From: Prevotella sp. | GTDB taxonomy: Bacteria; Bacteroidota; Bacteroidia; Bacteroidales; Bacteroidaceae | Assembly: GCA_022641735.1 (NCBI GenBank) | Contig: JALCDQ010000003.1 | Coordinates: 62,001 to 126,000, forward strand | Length of the DNA: 64,000 nucleotides | Direction of reading: 5' to 3' | In this document: piece after piece, positions 36,678-45,320 of the stretch | Layout: each line of letters starts with the position of its first letter | Numbering within the stretch: the stretch's first letter is position 1 | Notes under the pieces: model-generated | Databases searched by the model: none | What the model was told of the DNA's origin: nothing | What the model saw: the letters and a program-made list of their open reading frames with translations, nothing else | Translations under genes and position numbers: made by a program

Positions 36678-36715
36678 TGTGCTTTCGCACAATAATAAAA
36701 AATTTATTACTTTTG
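36678..36715 (+). promoter_or_regulatory. lacI-type gene promoter with second palindrome
   Basis: TGTGC (36678-36682) and GCACA (36687-36691) form an inverted repeat around tttc, at the expected -33 position. The -7 element TACTTTTG is at 36708-36715, 21 bp before the ATG at 36737. Autorepression is possible. Confidence 0.45.
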
Positions 36716-36736
36716 CACCACCAAACTAACTTCAAT

Positions 36737-37801
36737 ATGATTGAGAAGATAAGGATAAAGGATATCGCTGAAAGAGCAGGGGTATCAGTTGGAACAGTTG
36801 ACAGAGTGCTTCACAAGCGGCCGAATGTATCAAAAACGGCACGTGAGAAAATCGAAAAGGCACTCCAAGAGATGAATTATCAGCCTAACGTATATGCCAG
36901 TGCTTTGGCGTATAACAAGTCTTACACCTTCTATCTGTTGATTCCTCAGCATGAATCTGAAGCTTATTGGGAGGAAATAGAGGAAGGTGCGCAGAAAGCA
37001 TGTGAAGTCAGACGCGACTTTCACATAGATGTTCAGATAATTTATTACAAGAGATTTGACGACAAATCTTTCTTTGAGCAGTATAATAAATGCTTGAAAT
37101 CCGACCCTGATGGGGTTATCATCGTCCCAACGAATCTTGATACAACCCGCAGTTTTACGGATATTCTGCATGAAAAGAAAATTCCTTTTGTCCTGCTCGA
37201 CTCTTATATGCCAGACTTGAAACCATTGGCTTTCTATGGTCAGGACTCATTTTCGAGCGGATATTATGCCGCCAAAATGCTCATGTTGATAGCTAATAAG
37301 GAAAAGGAAATCATGCTGATGAAGCAAAGCAACGGCGGACAGTTTGTCAGCAAGCAACAAGACAACCGTGAAGTAGGCTTCCGCCATTATATGCACGACC
37401 ATTTCCCCAATATCACTATCATTGACCTTGACCTCGCGATAAAGAGTACAAAGGAACATTATGAAAAGTGTTTGGAGGAATTTTTCACGCAGCATCCCAA
37501 TGTGCATCATTGCATTACCTTCAATTCAAAAGCTCATATCGTCGGGGAATTTCTCCTTCGGACCAATCGAAGGGATGTGCAGATTATGGGATATGACATG
37601 GTTCACAAGAATGCGGCCTGTCTCCGTGAGGGCAGCATCTCGTTCCTCATCGCCCAACATGCCTATATGCAGGGCTATATGTGCATCGAAGCGCTCTTCA
37701 GAGCCATCGTATTAAAGAAGGAAGTGACCGCCGTGAATTACATGCCTATCGAGCTTCTGTCTAAGGAAAATATGGACTTCTATCAGAGGGTGCAGATATA
37801 A
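36737..37801 (+). CDS. LacI-family transcriptional regulator
   Basis: A 354-residue repressor. I start at 36737 (MIEKIRIKDIAERAGVSVGT) because the -7 element at 36708 makes the upstream ATG at 36713 part of the promoter. The helix-turn-helix is IKDIAERAGVSVGTVDRVLH with hinge helix NYQPNVYASAL, then a periplasmic-binding-like sugar domain. It is divergent from kdgK-eda, so a KDG-related or uronate-related sugar acid is the likely inducer. A palindrome array begins 6 bp after its stop. Confidence 0.93.
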   Translation: MIEKIRIKDIAERAGVSVGTVDRVLHKRPNVSKTAREKIEKALQEMNYQPNVYASALAYNKSYTFYLLIPQHESEAYWEEIEEGAQKACEVRRDFHIDVQIIYYKRFDDKSFFEQYNKCLKSDPDGVIIVPTNLDTTRSFTDILHEKKIPFVLLDSYMPDLKPLAFYGQDSFSSGYYAAKMLMLIANKEKEIMLMKQSNGGQFVSKQQDNREVGFRHYMHDHFPNITIIDLDLAIKSTKEHYEKCLEEFFTQHPNVHHCITFNSKAHIVGEFLLRTNRRDVQIMGYDMVHKNAACLREGSISFLIAQHAYMQGYMCIEALFRAIVLKKEVTAVNYMPIELLSKENMDFYQRVQI

Positions 37802-37807
37802 GGCATT

Positions 37808-37892
37808 GTAAAAGATAACCTTTTACCCTGTAAACAATGGTCTTTTACAGGGTAAATAACGGTTGTTTACGACCTAAAAGGCCATTGTTTAC
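37808..37892. repeat. 22-bp palindrome array, 4 units
   Basis: Units start at 37808, 37830, 37852 and 37874: GTAAAAGATAACCTTTTAC, GTAAACAATGGTCTTTTAC, GTAAATAACGGTTGTTTAC and CTAAAAGGCCATTGTTTAC, with spacers cct, agg and gac. It lies between the LacI-type gene (stop 37801) and the NhaC-type gene (37928), both on the plus strand. No promoter consensus is visible between array and NhaC gene. Confidence 0.93.
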
Positions 37893-37927
37893 AATTAGGT
37901 TAATTAGCAAGAAAGGAAAAGATAAAA

Positions 37928-39208
37928 TTGAATAATAAAAAAGGTATATTAGCGCTTTCGCCCTTAGTGGTGTTCATCGTCCTCTATCTGGTGTTATCCC
38001 TCATAGCGGGCGACTTCTATAAGGTGCCTATTACGGTAGCTTTCATGATAGCAAGCATCTATGCGGTCGCCATATCAGGCGGCTATCCACTGGCAAAACG
38101 CATCAATATATTCAGTCGAGGAGCAGGCGCAAGCAGTCTGTTGCTTATGCTTTGGATTTACGTATTGGCAGGGGCTTTTGCAGCATCAGCCAAAGAAATG
38201 GGGAGCATTGACGCCACGGTAAACCTTGCAGTGAATGCTTTACCCTCAAGTATGCTCCTTCCCGGCCTCTTCATTGCTGCCTGTTTCATCTCCATATCCA
38301 TAGGGACGAGTGTAGGAACGGTTGTTGCCTTAGTGCCTATCGCTGTGGGAATTGCACAAAGCACGGGCGCAAACTTGCCTCTCACAACAGCCATTATTGT
38401 GGGTGGAGCTTATTTTGGAGATAATCTCTCCTTTATTTCTGACACCACAGTTGTGGCTACACAGACGCAAGGATGCAAGATGAGCGATAAGTTTCGGGTA
38501 AATTTCATGATAGTCATCCCCGCTGCCGTCCTCATCCTCATTGTCTATGCATTCATGGGAATGAATGTGAAAGCCCCCGCAAATGTGCCTGGAGTGGAAT
38601 TCATGAAGGTCATCCCCTACCTCGTTGTGTTGCTCACTGCCATATTCGGAATGAATGTCATGGCAGTACTGACTATCGGAATCGTGCTTTGTGGAGCCAT
38701 CGGAATGATTGAAGGAACCTATGACCTCTTCGGATGGTTTGGCGCTATGGGCAAAGGAATCGTAGATATGGGCGAACTCATCATCATTGCCATGATGGCA
38801 GGAGGCTTGCTCGAAATCATCAGAGAGAATGGGGGCATCGATTATCTGATAGATAAATTGACTGCCCATGTGCGCACTAAGCGAGGTGCAGAATTATCCA
38901 TAGCAGGCCTCGTAAGCCTTGTCAATGTCTGCACTGCCAACAACACGGTGGCCATCCTCACAGTGGGAAGCATCGCAAAGAAGATTGGCGACAGATTCGG
39001 AGTTGACAACCGCAAAGCTGCAAGCATACTCGACACTTTTTCATGCACGGTGCAAGGGCTCATCCCTTATGGCGTGCAGATGCTCTTGGCGGCAGGACTT
39101 GCACACATCAACCCTGTGGAAATCGTGCCCTACCTCTATTATCCAATGGCTATGGGCATAGCTGCCCTGCTGGCAATCCTTTTCAGATACCCTAAAAAGT
39201 ACAGCTAA
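37928..39208 (+). CDS. NhaC-family Na+/H+ antiporter, TTG start
   Basis: A 426-residue polytopic membrane protein with about 11 hydrophobic helices. It matches the NhaC family, with SIGTSVGTVVALVPIAVGIA, the charged AYFGDNLSFISDTTVVATQT segment, and TANNTVAILTVGSIAKKIGD in the second half. These normally exchange sodium for protons across the inner membrane. The only sensible start is TTG at 37928 (reading NNKKGILALSPLV); the next Met is inside a helix. The stop codon shares one base with the start of the next gene (TAATG at 39206-39210). Confidence 0.85.
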   Translation: MNNKKGILALSPLVVFIVLYLVLSLIAGDFYKVPITVAFMIASIYAVAISGGYPLAKRINIFSRGAGASSLLLMLWIYVLAGAFAASAKEMGSIDATVNLAVNALPSSMLLPGLFIAACFISISIGTSVGTVVALVPIAVGIAQSTGANLPLTTAIIVGGAYFGDNLSFISDTTVVATQTQGCKMSDKFRVNFMIVIPAAVLILIVYAFMGMNVKAPANVPGVEFMKVIPYLVVLLTAIFGMNVMAVLTIGIVLCGAIGMIEGTYDLFGWFGAMGKGIVDMGELIIIAMMAGGLLEIIRENGGIDYLIDKLTAHVRTKRGAELSIAGLVSLVNVCTANNTVAILTVGSIAKKIGDRFGVDNRKAASILDTFSCTVQGLIPYGVQMLLAAGLAHINPVEIVPYLYYPMAMGIAALLAILFRYPKKYS

Positions 39209-40005
39209 TGGACATCATTAAACGCAATTTTTTCCGCTTGCTTCGCTCTGGTGCTCTTAACGAATTTGAGTCTATAGAGCCGATGTCAGCCTTTAAATGG
39301 GACCGACTTATCCAAATGGTGAAGGCCCAAAAGGTGTCGGAAATTGCCCTGAAAGGCATCCGAAACCATCAATATGATGAAGAGATGAATATCCCCGCAT
39401 CCTCATTTGAGGAACTGCAAAACAGCCCTATGGATACGGAAAATATTTCATCACGGCTCTCTAATCGGTTTCTCAATAAGCGATTGAAGAAAATCCGTGA
39501 GAATGAGCCACATGCAATAGATGCCTCAATGGACACCTTGACTCTTCTGAATATTATTGTCAAGAATATTGGCTATATGCTCAACAGAGGAATTTCTCTG
39601 AATGGCATCTTGGAAATGGGTAGATTTCTGAGGACAAAAGGCGACAAAGTGGACTTCGTAAAACTGGATGGTTGGTTGGAAGAACTTCATCTTCAGCACA
39701 TGGCACAACTGCAAGGGAACATCCTGATTTCCGTCTTTAAATTCGAGCAAGATGAAATCCCATTTGTTCAAAAGTTAGAGCCGGAAGCTGGAAAACTCAC
39801 GCTCCGCTCCCTTAATCATACTGCAATGGATACCGCAAAAGACTGGCATTTCCGCCAAAGCAAGAGTGGATTTGTCAAAAACAATTCTGCCGTATTACGC
39901 AAAAATTTGCGTAGAAGTATCCGATATATAAACTATGCACCGATTGAAACAACCAGCAATTTTATCAATAATTTTGCCCGTTCCCTGTCGGAAATCGAAG
40001 AATAA
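39208..40005 (+). CDS. Unknown protein, nucleotidyltransferase-5-like fold without active site
   Basis: A 265-residue cytoplasmic protein coupled to the NhaC gene by a one-base overlap. Two stretches recall the NTP_transf_5 family: the opening helix block FKWDRLIQMVKAQKVSEIAL, and LNRGISLNGILEMGRFLRTK with the following helices. The catalytic Gly-Ser/Asp-Asp segment of that family is not visible between them. It may be a degenerate member or a chance resemblance. The C-terminus is basic and helical (LRKNLRRSIRYINY). Function unknown. Confidence 0.6.
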   Translation: MDIIKRNFFRLLRSGALNEFESIEPMSAFKWDRLIQMVKAQKVSEIALKGIRNHQYDEEMNIPASSFEELQNSPMDTENISSRLSNRFLNKRLKKIRENEPHAIDASMDTLTLLNIIVKNIGYMLNRGISLNGILEMGRFLRTKGDKVDFVKLDGWLEELHLQHMAQLQGNILISVFKFEQDEIPFVQKLEPEAGKLTLRSLNHTAMDTAKDWHFRQSKSGFVKNNSAVLRKNLRRSIRYINYAPIETTSNFINNFARSLSEIEE

Positions 40006-40061
40006 AATATAATATTTGTAAAAAACACAGCTAAGCATTCAGATATCTCTAATCTTTTGTT

Positions 40062-40069
40062 TATCTTTG
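40062..40069 (+). promoter_or_regulatory. -7 element of the GH25 gene, next to its ATG
   Basis: TATCTTTG ends 5 bp before the ATG at 40075, again predicting a leaderless or near-leaderless mRNA. Confidence 0.5.
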
Positions 40070-40074
40070 CAAGT

Positions 40075-40761
40075 ATGAAAAGAATTATATTTCTGATAAT
40101 ATGCTTATCTTCAATGCTTTCTATGAATGCACAAGTGGAATGTGAAGACACTTGCTCGCATATCCATGGCATAGATTTAAGCCACTATCAGGGCAATGTC
40201 TTTTGGGAAGCCATTGGTGACAATTCAAAGATGGCGTATGTATATCTAAAGGCTACAGAGGGTGGCGACCGTGTGGATGACAAATATAAGGAAAATATAG
40301 AAATAGCTCACCGTTATGGATTAAAGGTAGGGTCTTACCACTTTTATCGTCCAAGAATCGCACAAGAAACACAACTTGCCAACTTTATGGCACAATGTCG
40401 CCCTGGTGACCAGGACTTGATTCCGATGATAGATATCGAAACGAGAAGTGGATTATCACAAGAAGCCTTTACAGATTCACTCTTCAAATTCCTTGATTTA
40501 ATAGAAGAAGCCTACAAACAGAAGCCCCTCATCTACGTGGGAACCAACTTCTACAACAATAATCTTCAAAATAAGCTGAATGATTACAAGATAATGGTAG
40601 CGCAATATACCCAAAGAGAGCCCGTATTAAGCGACAATCGCGACATAACTATATGGCAGTATACCGGTAAAGGTCATATCAATGGCATCACCGGATATGT
40701 GGATAAGAGTCGCTTTTTAGGGAAACACAGATTGAGAGAAATAAGATTCAGACATAGATAA
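40075..40761 (+). CDS. GH25 family lysozyme-like protein
   Basis: A 228-residue exported muramidase. I start at 40075 (MKRIIFLIICLSS) because the in-frame ATG at 40057 lies upstream of the -7 element. A signal peptide runs to about NAQ (residue 18). The GH25 barrel shows HGIDLSHYQGNVFW, MAYVYLKATEGG, VGSYHFYRP and LIPMIDIET, which include the catalytic acidic residues. Function in wall turnover or attack on other cells is not resolved. It is followed 13 bp later by the zinc-ribbon gene. Confidence 0.9.
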   Translation: MKRIIFLIICLSSMLSMNAQVECEDTCSHIHGIDLSHYQGNVFWEAIGDNSKMAYVYLKATEGGDRVDDKYKENIEIAHRYGLKVGSYHFYRPRIAQETQLANFMAQCRPGDQDLIPMIDIETRSGLSQEAFTDSLFKFLDLIEEAYKQKPLIYVGTNFYNNNLQNKLNDYKIMVAQYTQREPVLSDNRDITIWQYTGKGHINGITGYVDKSRFLGKHRLREIRFRHR

Positions 40762-40773
40762 AACATAGAAATT

Positions 40774-41898
40774 ATGGCAATCATTAAATGTCCGGAGTGC
40801 GGTCATGAAATCAGTGACAAAGCACCCGTTTGCCCTTCCTGCGGCGTGGAAATAGCAGGTAATGTAATACGATGCCCACAATGTGGCGAAGTTTACTTTA
40901 AAAATTTGAGCGAATGCCCAAAATGTCATCACCTTACGGCTGCAAAAGAAACCGTAGAGCCGGGCATTCCAGTACCACCAAAAGCGCCATTAGAGGCAAC
41001 GGAGCCTGTAAATCCAACCCAAAAACCAAAGAAAAAAGGTAAGGGAATATGGATTGCGGCTTTCATCATAGCCCTCGTCATCTGTGGTGGAGTCTATTAT
41101 TTCTATCAAGACCGGCAGAATGCCAATGAGCAGGATGCTTACGAATATGCCATGCAAAGCCAAGACCCTACAGTTTTGCAGGATTACCTCGATAAATACA
41201 AAGACGCTGACGAAGCTCATCGCGACAGCATTCAGGCACATCTGACCATACTGCAACAAGAAACCCAAGGTTGGACAAATGCTGTTATCAGTGGTTCAAA
41301 AGAAGCCTTGCAAGCTTATCTTGACAAATATCCAAACACTCCTCACAAAGCAGAAATTGCCCATAAGATAGACTCAATCGATTGGGTTGTCGCACAAAAT
41401 GCCAACACTGCTGATGCCTTACAACAATATTTGGATGAGCATCTGAACGGAGAACACATTGATGAGGCTAACAATGCAATGAAAGATTTGATGACAAAAA
41501 CTGTGCAACCAGAAGAGAAATCGGCTATTGCCACTATCTTCCGCCAGTTCTTCCAAAGCATAAATTCAAAGAATGAAGACGGACTTTCCAGTACTGTTTC
41601 CACCTTCCTTTCCTCTTTCTTGGGAAAAACAGATGCCACAAAGAGTGATGTGATTACTTTCATGCATAAGATTTATAAATCTAATGTAAGTAACATGAAT
41701 TGGCATTTGAATAATGACTACAAAATAGACAAGAAAGAAGTCGGTGAAGATGAATATGAATATACCGTCCAATTCTCTGCTACACAACAGGTAGAATATA
41801 CAGATGCCACTAAACAAAGCAATAAATTCCGTGTGAATGCCACTGTTGATTCTAATGGAAAAATCAGTGCTTTCAACATGGTGAGAATCATTGAATAG
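40774..41898 (+). CDS. Zinc-ribbon membrane protein of unknown function
   Basis: A 374-residue protein with a double zinc ribbon at the N-terminus (CPECGHEI ... CPSCG, CPQCGEVY ... CPKC), a proline-rich linker, one membrane helix at about 91-110 (GIWIAAFIIALVICGGVYYF), and a C-terminal extracytoplasmic part. That part has short repeats around LQDYLDKYKD / LQAYLDKYPN / LQQYLDEHLN (about 128-225), then a beta-rich domain that resembles NTF2-like DUF4878 modules. Topology is cytoplasmic ribbon, exported tail. It is probably in an operon with the GH25 gene. Confidence 0.7.
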   Translation: MAIIKCPECGHEISDKAPVCPSCGVEIAGNVIRCPQCGEVYFKNLSECPKCHHLTAAKETVEPGIPVPPKAPLEATEPVNPTQKPKKKGKGIWIAAFIIALVICGGVYYFYQDRQNANEQDAYEYAMQSQDPTVLQDYLDKYKDADEAHRDSIQAHLTILQQETQGWTNAVISGSKEALQAYLDKYPNTPHKAEIAHKIDSIDWVVAQNANTADALQQYLDEHLNGEHIDEANNAMKDLMTKTVQPEEKSAIATIFRQFFQSINSKNEDGLSSTVSTFLSSFLGKTDATKSDVITFMHKIYKSNVSNMNWHLNNDYKIDKKEVGEDEYEYTVQFSATQQVEYTDATKQSNKFRVNATVDSNGKISAFNMVRIIE

Positions 41899-41932
41899 TC
41901 GGCTGTATCTTATAAATTACGGTCTAAAAAGT

Positions 41933-41987
41933 AAAGTTCTTGCATCAATGCGTATAAATACATTGTGATGCAAGAACTTTTTTATTA
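41933..41987. terminator. Terminator between the zinc-ribbon and DnaJ genes
   Basis: AAAGTTCTTGCATCA (41933-41947) pairs perfectly with TGATGCAAGAACTTT (41966-41980), with further inner pairing and T-rich sequence after it. It can serve both convergent genes. Confidence 0.85.
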
Positions 41988-42007
41988 TACCAAAGAGAAG
42001 TTTTCTA

Positions 42008-42694
42008 CTATCCTAACTGCATTTCCCGCAAAAGTTGCTTCTGATGTTCATTCAAATTCGTAGGCAACTTGACATTGTAAGTTATTATCAAATCGCCAAA
42101 CGTACCATCCCCTCTATCATAGCCTTTACCACGTAAACGCACTTTAGTTCCACTTTGTGTCTCTGGTTTAATCTTAAGTTTCAACTTCGTTCCATTGCTC
42201 AACTGAATGATGATTTCACCACCAAGCAAAGCTGTATAAAGGTCGATATTCACGTTGGCATTCATTTCCCCTGTGCTATATCGAGTGGTTTTCCTTTGTG
42301 AACGACCACTTCCGACATTACCAAAAAGATCTTGGAAGAAACTTGAAAAGCCTCCTCCACTGCCATAATTATCAAAATCAAACCCTTCAAAAGGTGAACT
42401 TCCGCTACCAGTACTCCAATGGAAACCGCTTCCACCACTATCTTCACCAGCTTGATTGAAGGCATCAGCATCTTTCCAATGCTCTCCATACTGATCGTAC
42501 TTCTTTCTTTTCTCAGGGTCATCAATTACCTCATAGGCTTCATTCAATGCCTGAAATTTCGCCTTTGCCTTAGGATCATTCGGGTGTAAATCAGGATGAA
42601 ACTGCTTTGCACGCTTACGATAGGCCTCTCGAACATCCTTTTGCGGTATGTTCTTGTCTACGCCCAGAATTTTATAATAATCTATAAATGCCAT
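42008..42694 (-). CDS. Short DnaJ/CbpA-type co-chaperone
   Basis: A 228-residue J-domain protein. The J domain (4-68) has the HPD motif in KQFHPDLHPND, followed by a Gly/Phe/Ser-rich linker (about 80-135). Then there is a single beta domain with LYTALLGGEI, KPETQSGTKVRLRGKGYD, and the usual end NEHQKQLLREM. CbpA has two such beta domains and about 300 residues, so one is missing here and the remaining one resembles domain II. There are no zinc-finger cysteines. It should deliver substrates to DnaK but may not dimerise or bind clients normally. Confidence 0.85.
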   Translation of the reverse strand: MAFIDYYKILGVDKNIPQKDVREAYRKRAKQFHPDLHPNDPKAKAKFQALNEAYEVIDDPEKRKKYDQYGEHWKDADAFNQAGEDSGGSGFHWSTGSGSSPFEGFDFDNYGSGGGFSSFFQDLFGNVGSGRSQRKTTRYSTGEMNANVNIDLYTALLGGEIIIQLSNGTKLKLKIKPETQSGTKVRLRGKGYDRGDGTFGDLIITYNVKLPTNLNEHQKQLLREMQLG

Positions 42695-42761
42695 AATCTA
42701 AAACCTCCATTTCTTTTAAAAATAACCAGCAAAAAGTGTGCCTAAATTCATTAGAATTTTG

Positions 42762-42769
42762 TATTTTTG
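42762..42769 (+). promoter_or_regulatory. -7 element of the purine-salvage operon
   Basis: TATTTTTG lies 22 bp before the 5'-nucleotidase start. No riboswitch-like leader fits in this space. Confidence 0.55.
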
Positions 42770-42791
42770 CATCATATTATAAAAATTATTT

Positions 42792-44546
42792 ATGAAAAGA
42801 CTTTTTATTGTTATCTTTTTGGCGCTTGCATATAGTATTCCACTCTTGGCGCAAGCAAAAACCGTAAACCTCAGAATCATTGAAACCAGTGATGTTCACG
42901 GCTCATTCTTCCCCTACGATTTCATTAATCGCAGGCCTCAAAAAGGCTCTATGGCTCGGGTTAGTTATTATGTAGATTCTCTGAGAGCACAATATGGCGA
43001 CAAGTTAATTTTACTTGATAACGGTGATATTCTTCAAGGACAACCTACTTGTTACTATTACAACTATATCAACACGAATACCAGCAATATCGCTGCAGAC
43101 ATTGTCAATTACATGCACTATGATGCAGAAACCGTTGGAAACCATGATATTGAAACAGGACATGCTGTTTATGACAAGTGGCAAGGAGAGGTGAAATGCC
43201 CAATATTAGGCGCAAACGTCATAAACACTAAAACCAAACAGCCTTATTTTCAGCCTTACACCATATTAAATAGAGATGGGGTGAAGATAGCCATTTTGGG
43301 TATGCTTACCCCCGCTATTCCTAATTGGCTCCCTGAGAACCTTTGGAATGGACTTCAGTTTGAAGAAATGGTGGCTAGTGCACGTAAATGGATGGCCTTC
43401 CTGCAGAAAAATGAGCAACCTGACATCGTAATTGGCCTTTTCCATAGCGGCAAAGATGGTGGCATAACAACTGATAAATATGCAGAAAACGCTTCTGAAA
43501 AAATTGCCAGAGAAGTGCCTGGATTTGATATAGTGTTCTTTGGTCATGACCATACTAGATGTTCCGATACGATAAAAAATACAGAAGGAAAGGATGTTGT
43601 TTGCTTGGATCCAGCCAATAATGCCATGTCTGTAGCCGATGCTGAAGTAGCTGTTACAGTAGACGAAAAGCAAGTCAAGACCAAAATTCACGGTAGAATC
43701 GTAGATATAACCAAACAACCTACTGATGCAGCGTACATGTCTCACTTCAATTCTCAAATGGAAGAAGTGGATAACTATGTAAACAAGAAGATTGGAAACT
43801 TTAGAAAGACTATCTCTACCCGTGACAGTTATTTCGGCTCCAGTGCATTCACTGACCTCATTTTAAACCTTGAATTAAAGATAACAGATGCTGATATTGC
43901 CTTCAATGCACCACTCTCCTTTGATTCCGAAATCAAAAAAGGTCCAATATATGTAAGCGATATGTTCAACCTCTATAAGTTTGAAAACCAACTATATGTG
44001 ATGAGACTTACTGGTGAAGAAATTCGTAAGCACCTTGAAATGAGCTATGATTTATGGGTGAATACGATGAAAAGCCCTGAAGACCATCTTCTTTTGCTTA
44101 ATGAGAAGACCAAATACGACCAGCAAAGACTTGGATTCAAAAACTACTCCTTTAACTTTGACAGTGCCGCTGGTATCGATTACGAAGTGGATGTTACAAA
44201 ACCAAATGGTCAGAAAGTCAAAATCTTGCGCATGAGCAATGGGCAACCCTTTGATGAGCACAAATGGTATAAGGTGGCCATCAACAGTTATAGGGCCAAC
44301 GGAGGTGGTGAACTGCTTACTAAAGGGGCTGGCATTCCACACGATAGTCTTGAAGGTCGCATCATTTGGAGAAGCGACAAAGACCAAAGATATTATCTGA
44401 TGAAAGAGATTGAAAAAGCCAAAAGCATGAATCCGAAGCCCAATAATAATTGGAAATTCGTACCTGATGCATGGGTAAAAACTGCTGCCAAAAGAGATTA
44501 CGACCTTCTCTTCAATCAGAATAAAGGCAAAACAAATGGCAAATAA
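42792..44546 (+). CDS. Periplasmic 5'-nucleotidase / metallophosphatase (UshA-like)
   Basis: Exported two-domain hydrolase of 584 residues with a signal peptide ending LAQA (about 23). The N-terminal metallophosphatase shows IETSDVHGSFF, LLDNGDILQGQPT, GNHDIETGH and FGHDHTR as metal ligands. The C-terminal 5'-nucleotidase domain begins near residue 345 and has VAINSYRANGGGELLTKG. It removes phosphate from nucleotides in the periplasm. It heads an operon with nudC, a purine permease and xpt, which fits scavenging of external nucleotides. Confidence 0.9.
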   Translation: MKRLFIVIFLALAYSIPLLAQAKTVNLRIIETSDVHGSFFPYDFINRRPQKGSMARVSYYVDSLRAQYGDKLILLDNGDILQGQPTCYYYNYINTNTSNIAADIVNYMHYDAETVGNHDIETGHAVYDKWQGEVKCPILGANVINTKTKQPYFQPYTILNRDGVKIAILGMLTPAIPNWLPENLWNGLQFEEMVASARKWMAFLQKNEQPDIVIGLFHSGKDGGITTDKYAENASEKIAREVPGFDIVFFGHDHTRCSDTIKNTEGKDVVCLDPANNAMSVADAEVAVTVDEKQVKTKIHGRIVDITKQPTDAAYMSHFNSQMEEVDNYVNKKIGNFRKTISTRDSYFGSSAFTDLILNLELKITDADIAFNAPLSFDSEIKKGPIYVSDMFNLYKFENQLYVMRLTGEEIRKHLEMSYDLWVNTMKSPEDHLLLLNEKTKYDQQRLGFKNYSFNFDSAAGIDYEVDVTKPNGQKVKILRMSNGQPFDEHKWYKVAINSYRANGGGELLTKGAGIPHDSLEGRIIWRSDKDQRYYLMKEIEKAKSMNPKPNNNWKFVPDAWVKTAAKRDYDLLFNQNKGKTNGK

Positions 44547-45318
44547 ATATTGGTTTATCTTCTGCAAGAGTGACTTGATGCTCCAAAAAAATGAGGATGG
44601 CACTTATAGTATACCCTATTGTGAAGAGCCTCCTATTGCCATCAAGCCTTGGACTCATATTCTGAACATTACCCCAATGGGTGATGATGAGGTGAAAACG
44701 TTCAATATCGACCTCCCAATCACTGATAATCCGAGGTATGAAATGTGTGGTTTGAGGCCTTCTTTCTATAAGCTTCCACGAGAAATTTATATCAAAGCCG
44801 GCAAGTGTCAAGAATTACTTTATTGGGACCATAACACCCAGTATTGCGGCATCTGCGGTTCTCCTATGAAGATGTCGACAGATATTTCCAAGAAATGTAC
44901 TTCTTGTGGCAAGGAGATATGGCCAGAATTAGCTACGGCTATTATCGTCCTAATCCATCGTGGAGATGAGGTTTTGCTCGTACATGCCAATAACTTTAAG
45001 ACAGATTTCTATGGTCTTGTAGCTGGATTTGTTGAGACTGGAGAGACTCTGGAGGAAGCAGTCAGAAGAGAAGTGACCGAAGAAACAGGGGTATCCATTA
45101 AGAATATAACTTATTGGGCATCACAGCCATGGCCCTATCCATGCGGTTTGATGGTAGGATTTTATGCTGAATATGACAGTGGAGAGATTCATTTGCAACG
45201 CTCAGAACTTAGCAAAGGCGCTTGGTTTCACCATGATAATCTGCCACAACTGCCTGAAAAGCTGTCAATAGCAAGAAGATTAATCGATAATTGGCTTAAT
45301 ACCTTTAATAATAAATAA
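44536..45318 (+). CDS. nudC: NADH pyrophosphatase / RNA decapping hydrolase NudC
   Basis: Nudix enzyme splitting NAD(H) to AMP and NMN(H), and removing NAD caps from RNA. The 260 residues have a zinc ribbon (CGICGSPMK and CTSCGKEIWP, about 110-135), the Nudix box GFVETGETLEEAVRREVTEE, and the NudC-specific SQPWPYPCGLMVGF that recognises the nicotinamide. It overlaps the 5'-nucleotidase gene by 11 bp, so translation is probably coupled. Confidence 0.93.
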   Translation: MANKYWFIFCKSDLMLQKNEDGTYSIPYCEEPPIAIKPWTHILNITPMGDDEVKTFNIDLPITDNPRYEMCGLRPSFYKLPREIYIKAGKCQELLYWDHNTQYCGICGSPMKMSTDISKKCTSCGKEIWPELATAIIVLIHRGDEVLLVHANNFKTDFYGLVAGFVETGETLEEAVRREVTEETGVSIKNITYWASQPWPYPCGLMVGFYAEYDSGEIHLQRSELSKGAWFHHDNLPQLPEKLSIARRLIDNWLNTFNNK

Positions 45319-45320
45319 AT

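Noticed and set aside
38330..38869. 179-codon minus-strand frame, rich in His, Asp and Ser
   Set aside because: Antisense of membrane-helix codons in the NhaC gene; composition is an artefact.
41912..41930. Single palindrome-like unit after the zinc-ribbon gene
   Set aside because: ATAAATTACGGTCTAAAAA resembles a left arm but has no right arm and no neighbours in register; perhaps a relic.
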